Assembly (NCBI GenBank): GCA_015065505.1
Contig: SVQE01000023.1
Location: 1-36,930, forward strand
DNA from: Oscillospiraceae bacterium
GTDB taxonomy: Bacteria; Bacillota; Clostridia; Oscillospirales; Acutalibacteraceae
DNA: 36,930 nt
Direction: 5' to 3'
Part shown: positions 17,962 through 25,999 of the stretch, one piece after another
How the letters are laid out: each line of letters begins with the position of its first letter
Position numbering within the stretch: position 1 is the stretch's first letter
Program-made: the position numbers and the translations under genes
Notes under the pieces: generated by a model
Database searches by the model: none
What the model was told of the DNA's origin: nothing
The model's input: the letters and a program-made list of their open reading frames with translations, nothing else

Positions 17962-19982
17962 TGGAAAATTACAGCGAATTTAATATTCAATATATAAAAG
18001 GTGTTGGAGAAAAAAGAGCCCGGCTTTTCAACAAGCTGGGCATTTTTTCCGTTGCGGATTTAATTCACTTCTATCCGAGAAAATATCAGGACTGGAATAA
18101 CTGCGAAACCGTTTTATCCGCGCCCGAAAACGAAAATGTTGCAATAAAGGCAACAATGATAACCCCCGTTAAAGAGCATCTTATAAGAAAGGGTATGACC
18201 CTTTATAAATGCAATTTTTCAGACGGACAAACGGTTATTCATGTAACCATTTTCAACAACAAATATCTTGCAAAGGCGCTCAGAACCTTTGATGAATACA
18301 TTCTTTTCGGCAAGGTTGAAAAAAGCTTTACAAGCGCTTCGATGAGTTCACCGCAAATAGAATGCGCCGAAACAGCTCAGGGCATTCACCCCATATACAG
18401 CGCAACCGAAAATCTCAATTCAAAGGCTATTGCAAAAACAGTTAAAACAGCCCTTGAAAAATTTGAATATTTTGAAGATACCCTTGATGGCGAAATCAGG
18501 GATAAATATAATCTTTGCTCGCTTGATTTCGCACTCAGGCAGATTCATTTTCCGAGTGATGAAAAAAACATTGAAATCGCGCGCAGAAGGCTGATTTTTG
18601 AAGAGCTTTTAACCCTGCAGCTCGGTCTGTTAAAGCTAAAAGATAAAAAAGACACTAAGAATAATTTTCCACTTGAAAAAGACTTCACCGAGGAATTTTT
18701 ATCCCTTTTGCCCTTCACCTTAACAAACGCTCAGAGCAGTGCAATTAAGGACTGCATAAACGATATGCAAAGCAGCAAAACAATGAACAGGCTTATTCAG
18801 GGTGATGTTGGCTCGGGCAAAACGGCTGTTGCGGCTGCTGCTATGTTCAGCGCAATTAAAAACGGCTATCAGGCTGCTATGATGGCGCCCACCGAAATTC
18901 TTGCAAGCCAGCATTTTGAATCGCTTTCAAGGCTGTTTGAAAACACAGATATAAATATTGCCCTGCTCACAGGCTCAACCAAGGCAAAGGAAAAGCGCGA
19001 AATAAAAGAAGCGCTTATGAGCGGTGAAATTGACTTAATCGTCGGCACTCACGCGCTTATTCAGAACGATGTTGAATTTAAGGAGCTTGCCCTTGTTATA
19101 ACCGACGAGCAGCACCGTTTCGGCGTTGAGCAAAGGGCTTCCCTTGCAATGAAAAGCGCCTCACCCCACCTCATGGTTATGAGCGCAACCCCGATTCCGA
19201 GAACGCTCGGGCTTATTATCTACGGCGACCTTGATATAAGCATTTTAAACGAGCTTCCTGCAGGCAGAAAGAAAATAAGAACGGATGTTGTTGACACATC
19301 CTATCATCAGAGAATATATAATTTCATCAAAAAAACCGTTGATGAAGGGCATCAGGCATATATCGTCTGCCCCCTTGTTGAAGAGAGCGAAAGCGATTTA
19401 ATCTCGGCAACGGAATACGCAAATGAGCTTAGCGTTAAATATTTTCAGGGATATAACCTTGCGCTGCTTCACGGAAAAATGAAGGCAAAGGATAAGGACA
19501 GAGTTATGCAGTCCTTTGCAAATAAGGAAACGGATGTGCTTGTTTCAACAACGGTTGTTGAGGTTGGCGTTGATGTTCCAAACGCAACCGTTATGCTTAT
19601 TGAAAACGCCGAGCGCTTCGGGCTTTCACAGCTTCATCAGCTCAGAGGAAGAGTTGGCAGAGGCAGCGAGCAGAGCTACTGCATTCTTGTTTCCGACAGC
19701 AAGGGCGAAGCCTCAAAGGAGCGCCTTGCAATTATGAAGGAAACCAACGACGGCTTTAAGATTGCCGATTATGACTTGAAAACAAGGGGTCCCGGCGACT
19801 TCTTCGGAAAGCGTCAGCACGGACTGCCCAACCTCGTTATTGCAGATATGCTTGAGGATATGGAAACGCTGATGGAATGTCAGGAATGTGCAAAGCAGAT
19901 GATTAAAGAGGATGAAAACCTCGATAATTATCCCCTGCTCTGCGAGCAAATCAGCGATATGTTCCGCAAGGCGGAATACTAA
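17961..19982 (+). CDS. recG: ATP-dependent DNA helicase RecG
   Basis: RecG remodels stalled replication forks and Holliday junctions. The protein is 673 residues, full length. The N-terminal wedge/OB region begins with NIQYIKGVGEKRARLFNKLGI and VADLIHFYPRKYQDW. Helicase motifs follow: Walker A LIQGDVGSGKTAVAAAA, MAPTEILASQHF, DEQH-type ITDEQHRFGVEQR, MSATPIPRTLGL, and the C-terminal lobe with VSTTVVEVGVDVPNATVMLI and QLRGRVGRG. The RecG-specific tail DYDLKTRGPGDFFGKRQHG is intact. Translation is coupled to fakA by a one-base overlap. The stop codon is followed within 2 bases by the left hairpin of a composite repeat. Confidence 0.97.
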   Translation: MENYSEFNIQYIKGVGEKRARLFNKLGIFSVADLIHFYPRKYQDWNNCETVLSAPENENVAIKATMITPVKEHLIRKGMTLYKCNFSDGQTVIHVTIFNNKYLAKALRTFDEYILFGKVEKSFTSASMSSPQIECAETAQGIHPIYSATENLNSKAIAKTVKTALEKFEYFEDTLDGEIRDKYNLCSLDFALRQIHFPSDEKNIEIARRRLIFEELLTLQLGLLKLKDKKDTKNNFPLEKDFTEEFLSLLPFTLTNAQSSAIKDCINDMQSSKTMNRLIQGDVGSGKTAVAAAAMFSAIKNGYQAAMMAPTEILASQHFESLSRLFENTDINIALLTGSTKAKEKREIKEALMSGEIDLIVGTHALIQNDVEFKELALVITDEQHRFGVEQRASLAMKSASPHLMVMSATPIPRTLGLIIYGDLDISILNELPAGRKKIRTDVVDTSYHQRIYNFIKKTVDEGHQAYIVCPLVEESESDLISATEYANELSVKYFQGYNLALLHGKMKAKDKDRVMQSFANKETDVLVSTTVVEVGVDVPNATVMLIENAERFGLSQLHQLRGRVGRGSEQSYCILVSDSKGEASKERLAIMKETNDGFKIADYDLKTRGPGDFFGKRQHGLPNLVIADMLEDMETLMECQECAKQMIKEDENLDNYPLLCEQISDMFRKAEY

Positions 19983-19983
19983 A

Positions 19984-20182
19984 AATAATGATTTATCGCT
20001 GAGGCGATAAATCATTATTTGAGTTGCTGGTTGCGAGTGCCAAGTTCCGAGTTCAGGTTACTCGCTGCGCTCAAACAATAATAAAATCGGAGCGAAGCGA
20101 CCCGACAACTCGGAGCTCGGGGCTCGGTACTTGAAACTTTAATTGTGATTTGCGAGCCCAAAGGGCTCGTCAAATCACAATT
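19984..20182. repeat. Composite modular element, copy 1
   Basis: The left hairpin (19984-20019) is a perfect 16-bp stem, AATAATGATTTATCGC, with loop TGAG. The core has GAGTTGC-type heptamers, a TTACTCGCTGCGCTCAAACA segment, the linker ATCGGAGCGAAGCGACCCGA and CTCGGAG/CTCGGGG/CTCGGTA heptamers. The right hairpin (20141-20182) is AATTGTGATTTG-CGAGCCC paired with its bulged complement. The reverse complement of 26444-26640 matches this copy nearly base for base, with about 10 differences by eye. It fills the gap between convergent recG and the PrsW-like gene. Confidence 0.9.
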
Positions 20183-20210
20183 AAAAAACACGGCTTTTGC
20201 CGTGTTTTTT
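20183..20210. terminator. Bidirectional terminator between recG and the PrsW-like gene
   Basis: A perfect 12-bp stem AAAAAACACGGC/GCCGTGTTTTTT with loop TTTT, placed between two convergent genes and directly abutting the composite repeat. Confidence 0.93.
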
Positions 20211-20218
20211 AATTGTTT

Positions 20219-20668
20219 CTATCTGTATGTATAATTGTTTTGATTCTGATATTGATTCGTGTTTTGATACGGTGCGGGGTTGGGGTTGGGATAGGAATTA
20301 TAATATGCAATATAATTTGCCTGCTGCACCTGCCTAATTCTGTCATAAAGATAGGGATAGCGCTTATAAAGCACGCTTGCAATCATATTTGCCTCGTGGT
20401 TATCGAACTTTGAAACAAGCCTTATTCTTCTGAAACAAATAATATAAAGCGCGATAAGAAAAACAAGGAACAGAATTGTTGCAATAGCGCTTCCGTATGA
20501 GCAGAGGAAATCATATGTACCGTGCGCCGCAATCGGAACAAAGAGCGCAAACAAAAGCAACAATAATGAAAACGGCTCTTTGTCTACCTTGTCTTTTTTA
20601 TAAATATAAATCAGCAAAACCACCGACGGCAGGCACGCTGTTATCAGTATAATTGAAACAGCCGACAT
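20219..20668 (-). CDS. Minimal PrsW-like membrane protein lacking the catalytic core
   Basis: A 149-residue membrane protein. The first 40 residues (ACLPSVVLLIYIYKKDKVDKEPFSLL) match the start of PrsW intramembrane proteases. The stretch PIAAHGTYDFLCSYGSAIAT and the following membrane helix match the PrsW C-terminus (HGSYDF in Bacillus subtilis, from memory). The 120 or so residues that normally lie between, including the EExxK motif, are missing, yet the frame is open and AAGGAGAGAG precedes the ATG. A soluble tail (about 105-149) rich in Asn, Tyr, Gln and Pro has been added. It probably cannot cleave substrates as PrsW does. It starts 24 bp after a flavodoxin gene and likely shares its transcript. 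The family assignment is by eye. Confidence 0.65.
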   Translation of the reverse strand: MSAVSIILITACLPSVVLLIYIYKKDKVDKEPFSLLLLLFALFVPIAAHGTYDFLCSYGSAIATILFLVFLIALYIICFRRIRLVSKFDNHEANMIASVLYKRYPYLYDRIRQVQQANYIAYYNSYPNPNPAPYQNTNQYQNQNNYTYR

Positions 20669-20692
20669 ATTCTCTCTCCTTCAAATAAACGC

Positions 20693-21163
20693 TTAATAAG
20701 CTTCGGTTATATATTTTAATTCCCCTGCTGAGCTGACTTCATTAAGCATTGCGCCCTCGATTACCTCGGCGCCCTTTGCATAATCCTTAATAAAATCAAC
20801 AGCCTTTTTGAAATCACTGCCGCCCGAGGTTGCAAAAATAACAATCTTTCTGCCCGAAAAATCATAGGCATCAAGAAAGCTTCTGATAATCAGCGGCGCT
20901 GTGAAATACCAAATCGGAAATGCGAGAAAAATAACATCATAATTCTCGATATTCGCATTGTTATCCGAAAGGGCAATTTTAGCCTTCTTTATCCATTCTC
21001 TGTTGCATCTTGCAAGCGGATTTCTCCATTTTACATCCGCTTCGGAATAAGGAACCTCGGGCTGAATTTCATAAATATCTGCGTCCGTCGCTTCTTTGAG
21101 AAGCTCTGCTTTTTTTGCAGTTGTTCCCTCTGCCGAAAAGTATGCTACTAATTTTCTGCTCAT
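20693..21163 (-). CDS. Flavodoxin-family protein
   Basis: A 156-residue cytosolic flavoprotein, probably an FMN-binding electron carrier or small reductase. The N-terminal phosphate-binding loop is YFSAEGTTAKKAELL, here with AEGTTA in place of the commoner SxTGNT pattern. Further flavin-contacting segments are FLAFPIWYFTAPLIIRSFLDAYDFSG and IFATSGGSDFKKAVD. The pattern fits the flavodoxin_4 type often found as single genes in Clostridia. An AAGGAG site lies 8 bases before the ATG. It is followed 24 bp later by the PrsW-like gene and preceded by the pseudokinase gene, which has its own terminator. Its partner enzyme is not evident. Confidence 0.88.
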   Translation of the reverse strand: MSRKLVAYFSAEGTTAKKAELLKEATDADIYEIQPEVPYSEADVKWRNPLARCNREWIKKAKIALSDNNANIENYDVIFLAFPIWYFTAPLIIRSFLDAYDFSGRKIVIFATSGGSDFKKAVDFIKDYAKGAEVIEGAMLNEVSSAGELKYITEAY

Positions 21164-21198
21164 AGTTTTACTCCTTTATCATAATCAAAAATCTTATC

Positions 21199-21229
21199 GA
21201 AAAAGGGGAAGGCGTGGAAGCCCTCCCCT
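21199..21229 (-). terminator. Probable terminator of the PASTA pseudokinase gene
   Basis: AGGGGA-A-GGC pairs with GCC-C-TCCCCT around GTGGAA, and TTTTTCG follows on the minus strand. AACCTGA heptamers at 21236-21249 lie between the stop codon and this stem, another small 7-bp-period array. Confidence 0.6.
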
Positions 21230-21256
21230 GCAACTAACCTGAAACCTGAACCTTAA

Positions 21257-22885
21257 TCAGTTATTATTTTCCGTTGTTGCCTCGGTTGTCTGAACCTCGC
21301 CGTATACCTGAAGAATTACTTCCTCGCCCACTGCTGCGTTTTCGCCTGCTGCAGGTGCCGAAGATGAGGTTGACCTTACGGTTTTCGGTGTATGAGCGCC
21401 GTCGTTATAAACCTCAACGCTTGAAACCTTGAAGCCGAGCGCTTCAAGAGTTTTTGTTGCTTCCTCAACAGTCATATTTGCAACATCGGGTATTGTCTGC
21501 GTCTGAATTCCGCGGCTGACCGTTAAAATAATATCCGAGCCCGACGGAATACTCTCGCCTGCCGAAACACTCTGCTTGAAAATAATTCCCTCTTCAACAT
21601 CGGTTGAATACTCATATTCAAATGAAATTGTGAAGCGCTCGTTCCAGGCGCCGTTGTTTTCAACATCAACCTGGGTGTAGCCGTTTGAAACGAAATCGGG
21701 CACCTCGTAATTAACGCTCTGCGTTGTTGAGGTTGTTTCTTCGGGAGCATTAACCCTGTCTTTAAGAACAACATAAACGCCTGCTGCAATCGCGCCTATA
21801 ATAAGCACAACAAGAATTATGATTATAACCCTTGATTTAACATTTGATTTGTTGTAATCGGGGTAAACATCCTCTTCAATATATTCTGCTTCCGTTTCGG
21901 TTTTTGCAGCCTTTGCAATAACCGCAGGCGCAGCGTCGAGATGCTCTCTGTATTCCGAAATGCTTTTAATTCGCTTTTCGGGATAAATCTGCATTCCGTT
22001 GCCGATTGTTTTAATAACATGCATCGGAATGGTTTCGGCTATTGAGTTGGGAATCATCAGCTTATCGTTTGCTTCCCTTGATTTTGCATCGGGCGGATTC
22101 GTTCCCGAAAGTGCTCTGTAAATACAAGCGGAAAAGCTGTAAATATCCGTTGCAGGGCACATTTTATGGCTGTTTTCATACTGCTCGATTGCGGTATAGC
22201 CGTCGCAGAAATTGAACTCAAGCTCACTTGTTATATCACAAGCCTCCTGAATTGTGAAGGGGCTGAGGCGAACCTTGCCGTCCCTGCATAAAACAAGATT
22301 ATCGGGAGTTAACGAGCCGTGAATAATTCCGTTTGAATGAAGGTTTTCAAGGGTTGTTAATATCGGCATAAACATAAGCCTTGCGTTATCCCAATGAATA
22401 TAACCGTTTTCATTCCTGAGAAGGAATTCTCTGAGTGTTATGCACTCAAGATGCTCGATTATTGCGTAAACCGTATCGTTTTCCTCAAAAACATCATAAA
22501 CAGGAACAACTGCCGAAAGCGAATGGAGCTTTTCAAGGGTTGTCCACAGCTTATAGAAGGATTTTTTATATTTTTCAACGGTTGATGTGAACTTCTGGCG
22601 AACATGAATATCGTTGCTGCCTTCAAGGCGCGAGCACATTCCCTTGGGATAAAACTCTCTGATAATAATTTTCTTATCAAGCTGAGTATCATAACCCGAA
22701 TAGGTTACAGCGTCGCTTTCGTGCTTCTGGAAAGCGCCGACAGCATACTTATTTGCAAGCATTGTTTTCTTTGCAAGATACATTGTGTCGCTCGGAGTAT
22801 CGTTATCATAACCGCATTCAGCGCAAACTGCGCCTTCGGTAAGCTCTTTAAAACAATTAAGGCAAAGATTATCTATATCTTTCAT
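21257..22885 (-). CDS. Zinc-ribbon / pseudokinase / PASTA membrane protein
   Basis: A 542-residue protein organised like a PknB/Stk1 cell-wall-sensing kinase but with a kinase domain that appears dead. Residues 1-30 hold a zinc ribbon (Cys8, 11, 21, 24: LCLNC...CAECG). The kinase-like domain spans about 40-320. In it the beta-3 Lys is Arg (IIIREFYP), the HRD motif reads HGSLTPDN so catalytic Asp is Ser, and DFG reads PFT. The GYTAIEQY and TDIYSFS landmarks remain. A membrane helix follows at about 353-375, then two PASTA repeats outside the cell (about 393-525), each ending in VSRG or VYGE type strands, and a Thr/Glu/Asn tail. PASTA domains bind muropeptides or lipid II. It starts at ATG 22885, not the upstream TTG. 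It likely acts as a sensor or scaffold. Confidence 0.88.
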   Translation of the reverse strand: MKDIDNLCLNCFKELTEGAVCAECGYDNDTPSDTMYLAKKTMLANKYAVGAFQKHESDAVTYSGYDTQLDKKIIIREFYPKGMCSRLEGSNDIHVRQKFTSTVEKYKKSFYKLWTTLEKLHSLSAVVPVYDVFEENDTVYAIIEHLECITLREFLLRNENGYIHWDNARLMFMPILTTLENLHSNGIIHGSLTPDNLVLCRDGKVRLSPFTIQEACDITSELEFNFCDGYTAIEQYENSHKMCPATDIYSFSACIYRALSGTNPPDAKSREANDKLMIPNSIAETIPMHVIKTIGNGMQIYPEKRIKSISEYREHLDAAPAVIAKAAKTETEAEYIEEDVYPDYNKSNVKSRVIIIILVVLIIGAIAAGVYVVLKDRVNAPEETTSTTQSVNYEVPDFVSNGYTQVDVENNGAWNERFTISFEYEYSTDVEEGIIFKQSVSAGESIPSGSDIILTVSRGIQTQTIPDVANMTVEEATKTLEALGFKVSSVEVYNDGAHTPKTVRSTSSSAPAAGENAAVGEEVILQVYGEVQTTEATTENNN

Positions 22886-22918
22886 CTCATCACTTCTCAA
22901 TTAAAATTAATATATAAT

Positions 22919-22947
22919 ATAATATCAACATAAAAGACCGTTGTCAA
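22919..22947 (-). promoter_or_regulatory. Sigma-A promoter of the PASTA pseudokinase
   Basis: On the minus strand, TTGACA, 17 bases, TATTAT, about 35 bases before the start codon. Confidence 0.75.
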
Positions 22948-22978
22948 GAAACGATATGTTAAAATTATTCTCAGCATA

Positions 22979-23007
22979 TTGCCAATAATTTATTAATGCG
23001 TTATAAT
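22979..23007 (+). promoter_or_regulatory. Sigma-A promoter of yhaM-prmA
   Basis: TTGCCA, 17 bases, TATAAT, followed by GGAGG six bases before the yhaM ATG. Confidence 0.75.
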
Positions 23008-23046
23008 GATAAATGTTAAATCTCAAATAAATCCCGGAGGGTTAAT

Positions 23047-24021
23047 ATGAATTTCAAATCACTTCCAAACGGGCAGAGCGAGGGCTTTGTCCGTCTGAAA
23101 AAATGCGATGAAAAAACAGCTAAAAACGGCTCAACATATCTTGATATTATTATTGCAGATAAAGACAGCGAAATGAGCGCTAAGATGTGGGATTGCAGCA
23201 GCGGAACTGCTTTTGAAGCTGAATCCATTGTTAAAATCAGAGGCAGCATCGAGCAGTACGGCGGTAAAGACCAGTTCCGCATTCTTCAAATGCGCCCTGT
23301 CAGCAGCACCGACGATTATGAAATATCAGATTTGGTTCCTTCTTCCCAGGTTGGAGGCGATGTTTTATACTATATGATAAAAACAAGAGTTGAGAGCTTT
23401 GAAAATGCCAATTTGAAAACTCTTGTTCTTGCAATTATTGAAGAAAGAAGAGAAAAGCTGGCTTCTTACCCTGCAGCGCTTAAGCTTCATCACGCAGTTG
23501 TTGGCGGACTGATGTATCACACAATGAGCATGGTTCGCATGGCTGAGGAGCTTTCAAAGGTATATAAAAATGTGAACACCGAGCTGCTGCTTTCGGGAAT
23601 AATTCTTCACGATGTTGCAAAAACCTGGGAGCTTGAAACAAACAAAACAGGGCTTGCAAAGGGCTATTCAGTTGAAGGCGAGCTTATAGGTCATCTTGTT
23701 AAGGGCGCAATGTTTGTAAGCGAAAAAGCAAAGGAGCTCGGTATTGAATGCGAAGAGGTTGCGCTTCTTGAGCATATGATAATATCCCACCACGGAATAC
23801 CCGAATACGGCAGCGCCGTTCGCCCGATGTTCCTTGAAGCGATAATTCTTTCAACGCTTGATGAGCTTGATGCAACAATTTATGAGGTCAGCGAAGCAAC
23901 CTCAAAGGTAAATCCGGGCGAATTTTCCGACAGAATCTGGGCGCTTGATAACAGAAAGCTTTATAATCACGGTCTTTCAAAGCCCGAACACAATGTTAAT
24001 CTCTATGGTGACGAGGAATAA
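23047..24021 (+). CDS. yhaM: 3'-5' exoribonuclease YhaM
   Basis: A 324-residue Gram-positive exoribonuclease that trims short single-stranded RNA 3' ends. Residues 10-90 form an OB fold (GFVRLKKCDEKTAKNGSTYL, SAKMWDCSSG, VKIRGSIEQYGGKDQFRI). The HD phosphohydrolase domain follows, with HHAVVGGLMYHTMSMVRMA, the metal-binding His-Asp pair in SGIILHDVAKTWE, and later HMIISHHGIPEYGS and LSTLDELDATIY. Length and domain order match Bacillus YhaM. GGAGG is ideally spaced from the ATG. prmA follows after 5 bp, so the two are co-transcribed. Confidence 0.94.
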   Translation: MNFKSLPNGQSEGFVRLKKCDEKTAKNGSTYLDIIIADKDSEMSAKMWDCSSGTAFEAESIVKIRGSIEQYGGKDQFRILQMRPVSSTDDYEISDLVPSSQVGGDVLYYMIKTRVESFENANLKTLVLAIIEERREKLASYPAALKLHHAVVGGLMYHTMSMVRMAEELSKVYKNVNTELLLSGIILHDVAKTWELETNKTGLAKGYSVEGELIGHLVKGAMFVSEKAKELGIECEEVALLEHMIISHHGIPEYGSAVRPMFLEAIILSTLDELDATIYEVSEATSKVNPGEFSDRIWALDNRKLYNHGLSKPEHNVNLYGDEE

Positions 24022-24026
24022 GAACA

Positions 24027-24980
24027 ATGGGAATGACAAACGCCGTAAGCGAAGATAAATGGACTGAAATAAAAATCAGCGTTAATTCAAACGATATTGA
24101 AATTGCGGGCAGCATTGCAAATATGGTTGTGCCCTACGGAATATATATTGAGGATTATTCCTCGCTTGAAGAAGAAATTCTTGAAATCGCGCACATAGAT
24201 TTAATTGAAGAAGGGCTTCTTGAAAAAAGCAGAAGCGAAGGCATAATTCATGTTTACATCAATCCCCACGAAAACCCGATGGAAGCCGTTTCTTTCATAA
24301 AGGACAGGTTCGACAGCGTTGGAATAAAGGATTATAAAATTGATATTGCCGACTGCCTTACAGAGGACTGGCAGAACAACTGGAAGCAATACTACCACCC
24401 GATGCCCATAGGCAAAAAGCTTCTTATCCGTCCGCTCTGGGAAAATGAATTCGACGCACAGGGCAGAAAGGTTTTAAATATTGAGCCGGGACTTGCCTTC
24501 GGAACGGGCTCGCACCCTACTACGAAGCTCTGCCTTGAAACGCTCGAGGACTATATAAAAGACGATTCAACCGTTCTTGATATAGGCTGCGGCAGCGGAA
24601 TTCTTTCAATCGCAAGCGTATTGCTCGGTGCAAAAAGTGCTCTCGGCGTTGATATTGATTCGCTTGCAGTTAAAACCGCTGTTAAAAACGCCGAGGAAAA
24701 CAATTATGACGAAAGCAGAATTAAATTCATCAAGGGCGACCTTTCGGACAAGGTAAGCGGAAAATTCAGCGTTGTTGTTGCAAACATCGTTGCAGATATT
24801 ATTATCAGATTCAATTCCCTTGTCGGCGATTTTATTGAGGACGGCGGAATTTATATTACGGGCGGAATCATTGAAAACAGAGAAGAAGATGTGCTTTCTT
24901 CCTTTGCAGAGAACGGCTTTGAGGTGCTTGAAAGAAGAGAAGAGAGCGGCTGGCTTGTTTTCGCGCTCACTAAAAAATAA
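24027..24980 (+). CDS. prmA: Ribosomal protein L11 methyltransferase
   Basis: PrmA trimethylates ribosomal protein L11 using S-adenosylmethionine. The protein has 317 residues. The N-terminal L11-recognition domain ends with TEDWQNNWKQYYHPMPIG, a highly typical PrmA segment. The methyltransferase core has the signature EPGLAFGTGSHPTTKLCLE, motif I VLDIGCGSGILSIAS, GVDIDSLAVKTAVKNAEEN and the NIVADIII motif IV (usually N-[IL]-x-A). A GAGG-containing site overlaps the end of yhaM. This is a housekeeping gene whose coupling to yhaM may be incidental. Confidence 0.96.
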   Translation: MGMTNAVSEDKWTEIKISVNSNDIEIAGSIANMVVPYGIYIEDYSSLEEEILEIAHIDLIEEGLLEKSRSEGIIHVYINPHENPMEAVSFIKDRFDSVGIKDYKIDIADCLTEDWQNNWKQYYHPMPIGKKLLIRPLWENEFDAQGRKVLNIEPGLAFGTGSHPTTKLCLETLEDYIKDDSTVLDIGCGSGILSIASVLLGAKSALGVDIDSLAVKTAVKNAEENNYDESRIKFIKGDLSDKVSGKFSVVVANIVADIIIRFNSLVGDFIEDGGIYITGGIIENREEDVLSSFAENGFEVLERREESGWLVFALTKK

Positions 24981-24999
24981 GCCGTTTAGTATTAGACTA

Positions 25000-25028
25000 T
25001 TGCATATTATCTCGGCTTTTGATATAAT
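25000..25028 (+). promoter_or_regulatory. Sigma-A promoter of the SDR gene
   Basis: TTGCAT, 17 bases, TATAAT, then GGAGG eight bases before the ATG at 25074. Confidence 0.7.
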
Positions 25029-25073
25029 ATTATAGGCATTAAATCAGATTTTTTCATTTCGGAGGTTATTATT

Positions 25074-25934
25074 ATGAAATATGCTCTTGTAACAGGTGCT
25101 ACAAGCGGCCTCGGTAAAGAAATAGCAAAAAGAGTTGCAGAAAGCGGTTGGTATGTTTTTGCATGCGGAAGAAACGAAAGGTCTCTTGAAGAGCTTCGCA
25201 AAACTACCTATGTTCATCCTCTTTGCGTTGATGTAACAAAGCAGGAAAGCATTGACGCGGCATTTGAAGAGGTTTCAGGGGTAACCGATAAGCTTGATGC
25301 AATAATCAATTTCTCGGGCGTTCAGCAGATGGCTTCACTTGTTGAGGGAAATATAGATATTGTTTCGGATATGCTTGAGGTTAATTTAATGGGTATGGTT
25401 CGTATGAACAAAACCTTCTTCCCTCTTATCAAGAACGCAAACGGAAGAATTATCAACTGCTCCTCCGAATGCGGCTGGATGACTCCTCAGCCCTTCAACG
25501 GACCGTATACTCTTTCAAAATATGCCGTTGAAGCATACAACGATTCACTCAGAAGAGAGCTTATGTTTGTTGATGTTCCCGTTATTAAGATTCAGCCGGG
25601 TTCATTCAAAACCGCTATGCACGGAACAACGGCAAAATCCTTTGACAGACTTTCAAACAGCACAACAATGTATAATGATGTGCTTGAAAAAATGAAGTTT
25701 ATGATGGATATTGAGCTTAAGATGGCAAACGACCCGAAATATCTTGTTGATGCGGTTATGAAGGCGCTTCAGAGCAATAATCCGAAGCAGAAATACAGAG
25801 TTAAAAACTCACCGATTCTCGGCTTCGTTGAAATCTGGCACCCCGAAATCGTTGACACAACCTATAAAAAGGTTCTCTCCTCAAAGCTCGTCGGCGAGGT
25901 TATCAACAAGGTTAAGGATAAAATTGATAAATAA
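25074..25934 (+). CDS. Short-chain dehydrogenase/reductase
   Basis: A 286-residue classical SDR oxidoreductase using NAD(P)H; the substrate is unknown. The cofactor motif TGATSGLGKEIA is at 8-19, CGRNERS follows beta-2, and NNAG is replaced by NFSG at about 80. The active site has Ser in INCSSECGWM and the Tyr-Lys pair in GPYTLSKYAVEAYNDSLRREL. The helical C-terminal extension (NPKQKYRVKNSPILGFVEIW) is typical of extended SDRs acting on lipids, steroids or retinoid-like substrates, but no more can be read from sequence. It has its own promoter and GGAGG site, and appears monocistronic. Confidence 0.9.
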   Translation: MKYALVTGATSGLGKEIAKRVAESGWYVFACGRNERSLEELRKTTYVHPLCVDVTKQESIDAAFEEVSGVTDKLDAIINFSGVQQMASLVEGNIDIVSDMLEVNLMGMVRMNKTFFPLIKNANGRIINCSSECGWMTPQPFNGPYTLSKYAVEAYNDSLRRELMFVDVPVIKIQPGSFKTAMHGTTAKSFDRLSNSTTMYNDVLEKMKFMMDIELKMANDPKYLVDAVMKALQSNNPKQKYRVKNSPILGFVEIWHPEIVDTTYKKVLSSKLVGEVINKVKDKIDK

Positions 25935-25999
25935 TTATTCGAGGATATGTTTAACATATCCTCTTTTTGTTAATACTATCATCAAAAGGATGTGATAGT

